A DNA stretch of 18,114 nt, from the NCBI GenBank assembly GCA_900551345.1, contig URVP01000013.1:1-18114 (forward strand), given 5' to 3'. A program made the position numbers and the translations under genes. A model generated the notes under the pieces. It ran no database searches. It saw only the letters and a program-made list of their open reading frames with translations, and was not told where the DNA came from. This DNA comes from an uncultured Eubacteriales bacterium. GTDB lineage: Bacteria; Bacillota; Clostridia; Monoglobales; UMGS1388. Position 1 is the first letter of the stretch, and each line of letters opens with the position of its first letter. Positions 14,480 through 18,114 of the stretch are shown here, piece by piece.

Positions 14480-15298
14480 ATGAGCAAAGTAATTGCAATA
14501 GCAAATCAAAAAGGTGGTGTGGGTAAAACGACAACAACAGTAAATCTTGGTATTGGTCTTGTGAATGAAGGAAAAAAGGTACTTCTTATTGACTGTGATG
14601 CTCAAGGCAGTTTAACAGAAAGCTTAGGATATCAAAATCCTGATAACATCAATATTACTCTGTCCTCTCTTATGCAAAAAGCAATCGAAGAACAGCCTAT
14701 TACAGACAGTGAGGGGATTTTACATCACAAGGAAGGTGTTGATCTCGTTTCTGCAAACATAGAGCTATCAGGGATGGAAACGGCACTTGTCAATATTATG
14801 AATCGAGAAAGGGCATTAAAAAGCTACATAGATACAGTAAAAGATAAATATGACTATGTACTGATTGATTGCACCCCATCTCTTGGTATGCTGACAATCA
14901 ATTCACTTGCCGCAGCAGATGAGGTTATTATTCCTGTGCAAGCACATTATCTTCCGGCAAAAGGCTTACAGCAGCTTATCACTACAGTAAGCAAAGTAAA
15001 ACGACAGATAAATCCTAATTTAAAAATTGGAGGTATTCTGCTTACTATGGTGGATAAAAGAACAAACTATGCAAAGGATATAGCAAGGGTAATCCGTATG
15101 AATTATGCAAAGCATTTGACAATCTATAAGACGGAAATACCACTTTCCATTAAGGCTGCCGAAACATCAGCGGTAGGTAAAAGCATTTACGAATATGACA
15201 AAAACGGTAAAGCGGCTGAAGCATATAGGGAATTTACAAAGGAGGTGCTTGATAGTGGCAAACAGCGGAATAAACATAAGTCTGAGTACATACGATGA
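14480..15298 (+). CDS. parA: ParA/Soj family partition ATPase
   Basis: ParA-type ATPase that, with ParB, stabilises inheritance of the element. The 272 residues have the deviant Walker A KGGVGKTT (11-18), the A' motif IDCDAQGSLT (37-46) and Walker B VLIDCTPSLG (127-136), plus the VDKRTNYAKD segment (191-200). There is no N-terminal HTH, so it is a short, Soj-like ParA that does not regulate its own operator. AAAGG lies before the ATG. Its 3' end overlaps parB by 44 bases, indicating coupled translation. The family is certain; the role in maintaining the excised element is inferred from context. Confidence 0.92.
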   Translation: MSKVIAIANQKGGVGKTTTTVNLGIGLVNEGKKVLLIDCDAQGSLTESLGYQNPDNINITLSSLMQKAIEEQPITDSEGILHHKEGVDLVSANIELSGMETALVNIMNRERALKSYIDTVKDKYDYVLIDCTPSLGMLTINSLAAADEVIIPVQAHYLPAKGLQQLITTVSKVKRQINPNLKIGGILLTMVDKRTNYAKDIARVIRMNYAKHLTIYKTEIPLSIKAAETSAVGKSIYEYDKNGKAAEAYREFTKEVLDSGKQRNKHKSEYIR

Positions 15299-16181
15299 TC
15301 TGTTCAAAACAGACGAGGGCAGGAAAATCGAAGAAATAAAGCCTGTTGCACTTTCGGAATTAAAACCCTTTGAACAGCAGCCTTTTAAGGTTTTGCTTGA
15401 TGAAAGTATGGACGAACTTGTAGAAAGTATAAAACAAAGCGGTGTACTATCTCCGATTGTAGCAAGACCGCATAAAGACGGCGGATATGAAATACTTTCA
15501 GGACACAGGCGTGTGAAAGCTTGTGAAATAGCAGGGATAACAGAAGTCCCCGTAGTAGTAAAAAATCTTGATGATGATACTGCAACCATTCTCCTCGTAG
15601 ACAGCAATTTACAAAGAGAACATATACTCCCCAGCGAAAAGGCATATGCTTATCAAATGAAGCTTGAAGCTATGAAAAGAAAGGCAGGCAGACCTACAAT
15701 AGAAAATTCCGCCCAAATTGGGAGTAATTTTTCTGGCAAAGAATCAAGGGAGCTTTTGGCTGAACAAGTTGGTGAAAGTCGTAATCAAATTTCACGTTAC
15801 ATACGTCTTACAAACTTAATTGATCCCATACTTGATATGGTTGACAACAAAGAAATTGCCTTAAATGCCGCAGTTGAGATTTCATACTTAGGTTCTAAAG
15901 AACAAGCAGAAGTTTTAAAAACCATAGAAAGTGAGGACACTGCTCCATCTATTGAACAGGCGAAAAAAATACGAAGATTTTATGATGATGGAAAGTTAAA
16001 TCCTGATGTTATACTTTCCATTATGCAAGAGCAAAAGAGTGAAACTTTAAAAGTTACACTTACTGATGCAAAATTAAAAAAGTTTTTTCCTAAACACTAT
16101 TCAAAACAACAAGTTGAAGATACGATTATTAAATTGTTGGAGAACTGGTACAGAAAAAGACAGCAAGAAAAGGAGAGATAA
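15255..16181 (+). CDS. parB: ParB/RepB/Spo0J family partition protein
   Basis: Centromere-binding CTPase partner of ParA. I place the start at GTG 15255, because GGAGGT (15241-15246) lies 8 bases upstream; the in-frame ATG at 15195 lies deep in parA without a ribosome site. This gives 308 residues. Motifs: a ParBc domain with ELVESIKQSGVLSPIVARP, the box II/CTP-binding GHRRVKAC (about 83-90) and DSNLQREHI (about 116-124), an HTH (about 165-187, LLAEQVGESRNQISRYIRL), and a helical C-terminal dimer region. The segment between box and HTH is polar and probably flexible, as in ParB copies of Tn1549-like elements. It overlaps parA by 44 bases and is followed after 3 bases by DUF3789. A parS site was not recognised. 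Confidence 0.92.
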   Translation: MANSGINISLSTYDDLFKTDEGRKIEEIKPVALSELKPFEQQPFKVLLDESMDELVESIKQSGVLSPIVARPHKDGGYEILSGHRRVKACEIAGITEVPVVVKNLDDDTATILLVDSNLQREHILPSEKAYAYQMKLEAMKRKAGRPTIENSAQIGSNFSGKESRELLAEQVGESRNQISRYIRLTNLIDPILDMVDNKEIALNAAVEISYLGSKEQAEVLKTIESEDTAPSIEQAKKIRRFYDDGKLNPDVILSIMQEQKSETLKVTLTDAKLKKFFPKHYSKQQVEDTIIKLLENWYRKRQQEKER

Positions 16182-16184
16182 AAT

Positions 16185-16310
16185 ATGCTTTGGAATATAC
16201 TATCATTTGCCGGAGGAACAATTTTCGGAGTAATTATGATGTGTTGCTTTATAGTTGCCGGAGAAACAGATAAACATATTGAAAATGAAGATAAAACCGA
16301 TATTTCTTAA
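16185..16310 (+). CDS. DUF3789-like small membrane protein
   Basis: A 41-residue protein with one transmembrane helix (about residues 4-25, with the GG..FG motif in FAGGTIFGVIMMCCFIVAG) and a short acidic tail. DUF3789 micro-proteins follow parB in many Tn1549-like elements; their function is unknown. GGAGA is 8-10 bases before the ATG, and the gene starts 3 bases after parB, so it is in the same operon. The operon terminator overlaps its stop codon. Confidence 0.75.
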   Translation: MLWNILSFAGGTIFGVIMMCCFIVAGETDKHIENEDKTDIS

Positions 16311-16334
16311 ACTTAAAGAAATGTCTGTTTTTTT
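16299..16334 (+). terminator. terminator at the end of the repA-parA-parB-DUF3789 operon
   Basis: A 10-bp stem with one G-U pair (16299-16308 with 16316-16325), 7-base loop, then TG and T7. The stem includes the DUF3789 stop codon. It sits directly before the next ribosome site (GGAGG at 16339-16343), so the following small genes need read-through or another promoter. Confidence 0.65.
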
Positions 16335-16352
16335 AATGGAGGTGTATAAAAT

Positions 16353-16609
16353 ATGGATTGGAGAAAAAACGAAGGCTATATTATAACAAATCAATTAACA
16401 GTAGGAAGTACAGAATTTGTTTTAGGTGTACATGAATCAGCACCTAATCAGTTTGTAACATGGCAGTGCAAGGACGGAAAAAATTTTTTTTGGGGGCATT
16501 ATTATTCTGATTTGCTATCTGCCCAAAAGGATTTCTGTTCTCTGCATTAGATGAAATAAAACATCTTGAAAGAATGAAAAAAACAAAAGAAAGAAAACCT
16601 GAGAGGTGA
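16353..16609 (+). pseudogene. small element protein with a 2-base frameshift near its C-terminus
   Basis: As written the frame stops at 16550, giving 65 residues (MDWRKNEGYIITNQLTVGS...), with GGAGGTG eight bases upstream. From memory, proteins of this type in Tn1549-like elements keep the GYIIT..V..EFVLG, VTW.C..G..FFWGHY..D core and continue into a charged helix. Removing one CT from the TCTCT tract at 16539-16543 joins the frame to SALDEIKHLERMKKTKERKPER and a stop at 16607-16609, giving 84 residues and ending just before the next gene, in a coupled position. The duplicated dinucleotide therefore looks like a recent slip, or a sequencing error. Function unknown; small soluble protein. Confidence 0.65.
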
Positions 16610-16615
16610 TCAAAC

Positions 16616-16792
16616 ATGGCACATAGTAGAAAACCCGATATGAAATATAACGAAAGCGGCTGTATTGATAAAACCGCTTATGCTGCCATCAATAGAATCC
16701 GCAAAGATGAACGCAAAAAAATCATATATGAAATGAAATGGACCATAGTCAAAAAAGTAGACAGAGGAATGAGAAAAATAGGTAAGGCGTAG
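16616..16792 (+). CDS. small basic protein of unknown function, possibly truncated by the IS3 remnant
   Basis: A 58-residue ORF starting MAHSRKPDMKYNESGC, with a good ribosome site (GAGAGGTGATC) 4-14 bases before the ATG. The Cys-containing start followed by D-TAYAAI-IRKDERKK resembles short conserved proteins of Tn1549-like elements, for which no function is known. It ends in KIGKA at a stop that lies 1-2 bases before the transposase remnant, so the last residues may come from the insertion sequence and the original C-terminus may be lost. Confidence 0.55.
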   Translation: MAHSRKPDMKYNESGCIDKTAYAAINRIRKDERKKIIYEMKWTIVKKVDRGMRKIGKA

Positions 16793-17145
16793 CCTAGGCA
16801 TGCTGGGAGAACAAAAGTTCAACCTGATTAGGAGTAAGCATACCAAGTGAGCCGTGAGGGCGTCTGGAATTGTAGAAGCCCTCGATATATTCAAAAACAG
16901 AGAGCTGAAGCTCCTGTAGAGAATGGTAGGTTCTGCGGTTTGTTTCTTCTTTCTTGAGATACTTAAAGAAACATTCGCAGCAGGCATTGTCAAAAGGAAA
17001 GCCCGCTTTAGAAAAGGATTGCACAACATCCAAAGAATCCAGAAGCTGCCGGAAGGCAAAGGCAGTATACTGACTCCCCCGGTCAGAATGGAACATAAGC
17101 CCGGAAGGGGCATTTCTCTTTTGGTAAGCCTTATTGAATGTAGAA
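16793..17145 (-). mobile_element. IS3-family insertion sequence remnant
   Basis: About 350 bases carrying only the 3' third of an IS3-type orfB. Neither terminal inverted repeat nor a target duplication could be identified. Left border is within a few bases of 16793, right border between about 17140 and 17155, where the integrase frame begins to match. It sits exactly between rep/par-side genes and the truncated integrase. Confidence 0.7.
16794..17145 (-). pseudogene. IS3-family transposase OrfB, C-terminal fragment
   Basis: The rve integrase-core fragment reads on the minus strand from about 17145 to the stop at 16794. It begins ...ISTFNKAYQKRNAPSGL and contains MFHSDRGSQYTAFAFRQLLD, VVQSFSKAGFPFDNACCECFFKYLKKEE and FIEGFYNSRRPHGSLGMLTP-type segments. 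These supply the second Asp (HSDRGSQY) and the Glu (CCECFFKYLK) of the DDE triad; the first Asp and OrfA are missing. An ATG exists at 17096, but homology continues upstream of it, so it is not a real start. Non-functional. Confidence 0.85.
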
Positions 17146-17970
17146 ATGATAAGAAAAGCATTAGATGAGTGTGAAGATGGAAAACTCTATGTTGCCATCA
17201 ACCTTTCATTTGCTTGTTCAATGCGTGAAGGAGAAATTCTTGGTTTGACTTGGGAAAACGTACACATATCTGATGATGATATTGCACAAGATGATGCATA
17301 TGTAGAAGTAAAGCAAGAACTTCAGAGAGCATCAAAACGTACTATTGAAACTTTGGATAAAAAAGATGTCTATTATATCTTTCCGCCTTTAATGCCGAAT
17401 ACAAGTACAAGAGTTGTGCTGAAAAAGCCTAAAACAGACAGTAGTATAAGAAAGATATGGCTTCCAAAAACATTGGCATATATTCTTCGTGAATGGAAGA
17501 AGCATCAGGACGAATTAAAAAACTTACTTGGTGATGAATACACAGATTATAATTTAGTCGTTGCTCTTAATAATGGTAGACCGTGTGAAGGAAGAGTATT
17601 ATTAAAGGCTTTTGAAGAACTTAGAGAAAAAGCAGAACTACCCAACGTAGTTTTTCATTCTCTCAGACATTCAAGTACTACATATAAGTTAAAACTTAAT
17701 CATGGTGACTTAAAAGCAACGCAGGGAGATACAGGGCATTCACAGATTGATATGATTACAGACATTTATGCACATATTCTTGACGAGGATAGAAAAGTCA
17801 ACGCAATGAAATTTGAAAACTCATTCTATAACATTACTGCGGATTTAAGAAATGTGCAAGCACCGCAAGAAGAAAAACCGACTATTGACATTGCAGAGCT
17901 TTTGGAACAACTGCAAAAATCACCTGAATTGCTGCAAACCTTGTCTCAGATGATTGCTGCTAAAGCGTAA
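17134..17970 (+). pseudogene. int: tyrosine recombinase/integrase, N-terminus missing
   Basis: Phage/Tn916-type tyrosine integrase lacking its arm-binding and most of its core-binding domain. The open frame begins at a TTG (17134); homology-like sequence begins around EMIRKALDE. The catalytic domain is complete: R31 in SMREGEILGLTW, HSLRHS (H175, R178), GHSQ (H202) and nucleophile Y212 in IYAHIL, plus a Glu/Leu-rich tail. Full-length relatives have about 380-400 residues; roughly 110-130 are absent, replaced by the IS3 remnant on the other strand. No ribosome site precedes 17134. Even if expressed it would lack arm-site recognition, so the element is probably immobile by itself. Its 3' end faces the TTAGCAA repeats, as expected for an int next to its att site. 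Confidence 0.85.
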
Positions 17971-18008
17971 GGAATGAACCCTCATTCAAAAGACGAGCTA
18001 ATTTCCAA

Positions 18009-18066
18009 TTAGCAAAAAACAAAAAATCTTAGCAAATAAAAAAAACAGTTCGATTCTAATTAGCAA
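18009..18066 (+). repeat. three TTAGCAA repeats flanking a tRNA T-arm-like core (integrase end)
   Basis: TTAGCAA occurs at 18009-18015, 18029-18035 and 18060-18066, in the same orientation as the three at 13316-13344. A weaker inverted copy (AGCTAA) is at 17997-18002. Between the second and third copy lies CAGTTCGATTCT (18046-18057). These sit 38 bases after the integrase stop, the normal place of an att region. Confidence 0.6.
18046..18057 (+). other. putative attachment core (tRNA T-arm sequence)
   Basis: CAGTTCGATTCT is identical over 12 bases to the T-arm of the severed tRNA-Arg (minus strand, 13143-13154). It is flanked on both sides by TTAGCAA rather than by tRNA sequence, so it looks like an attP-type core, not a junction with a chromosomal tRNA. 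Its orientation is opposite to that at the left end. Confidence 0.45.
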
Positions 18067-18114
18067 ATATGACAGAAAGATGCAAATTAGAAAATTCATA
18101 ATAATGACATTAAG

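Larger units (their letters stand above)
13129..18066. mobile_element. degraded Tn1549-like integrative element (rep/par end plus integrase end)
   Basis: Runs from the severed tRNA-Arg to the repeats after the integrase. Contents: integrase arm-type repeats, repA (RepA_N + DUF6017), parA, parB, DUF3789, small element genes, an IS3 remnant and a truncated tyrosine integrase followed by repeats. No relaxase, coupling protein, VirB4, VirB6 or NlpC/P60 gene is present, although these lie between rep/par and int in complete Tn1549-like elements. AT content and short adenine-rich linkers are higher than in the flanking chromosome. The right boundary is uncertain because the window ends 48 bases later. 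Confidence 0.75.
17971..18114. other. non-coding region after the integrase, to window edge
   Basis: AT-rich, no gene. Apart from the repeats and core described, nothing else is recognised; it is not possible to say whether 18067-18114 is element or chromosome. Confidence 0.5.

Noticed and set aside
13480..16310. Plasmid integrated or misassembled, because of repA-parA-parB
   Set aside because: The same block is typical of Tn1549-like integrative elements, and a tRNA att remnant plus integrase fit that better.
17096..17134. ATG at 17096 (minus) as true start of the transposase ORF
   Set aside because: Transposase-like sequence continues in frame upstream to about 17145, so this is an internal Met in a truncated gene.

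Overview
The window looks like a chromosomal stretch from a low-GC, Gram-positive anaerobe of the class Clostridia, probably a gut-type Oscillospirales/Ruminococcaceae relative. The evidence is the IspH-ribosomal protein S1 fusion, the cmk-plsC-ispH/rpsA gene order, strong GGAGG ribosome sites, TTGACT/TATAAT promoters with 17-bp spacers, and a Tn1549-like replication/partition block. I name no species.

Layout. Bases 1-4215 hold a minus-strand housekeeping cluster. It reads, in transcription order, cytidylate kinase (cmk), a 1-acyl-glycerol-3-phosphate acyltransferase (plsC), the ispH-rpsA fusion, a hairpin, and the 5' part of murD, which runs off the left edge. A promoter at 4186-4214 drives cmk. 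Bases 4304-7307 hold one secreted, multi-domain Ig-like protein with its own promoter and terminator. Bases 7392-10987 hold four minus-strand genes: ribokinase, an Mrp/NBP35 Fe-S carrier ATPase, a small cysteine protein of the C_GCAxxG_C_C family, and, after a terminator, a metal-dependent DAHP synthase. A divergent promoter pair at 10959-11026 separates ribokinase from a plus-strand cytoplasmic GH78-type (alpha-L-rhamnosidase-like) glycosidase.

From 13129 to the right edge lies a degraded integrative element. It starts exactly at the severed 3' half of a tRNA-Arg(CCU), whose own terminator still follows it. It then carries TTAGCAA direct repeats at an 11-bp period, a terminator-like leader, repA, parA, parB, a DUF3789 micro-protein, a frameshifted small gene, a further small ORF, a 350-bp IS3-family transposase remnant, and a tyrosine integrase lacking its N-terminus. 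Beyond the integrase are three more TTAGCAA repeats and a 12-bp tRNA T-arm sequence. In Tn1549-like elements rep/par and integrase sit at opposite ends with the conjugation genes between, so the simplest reading is that the middle was lost and an IS3 scar marks the junction.

Most interesting points: (i) a strong internal Shine-Dalgarno in front of the S1 half of the ispH-rpsA fusion; (ii) the tRNA-Arg half-gene and integrase arm-type repeats that define the element ends; (iii) the T-arm core near the integrase lying in inverted orientation relative to the tRNA remnant, which simple integration does not explain; (iv) a CT-duplication frameshift in a small element gene. I found no CRISPR array, toxin-antitoxin pair or clear defence system, and nothing I can defend as an entirely new system.
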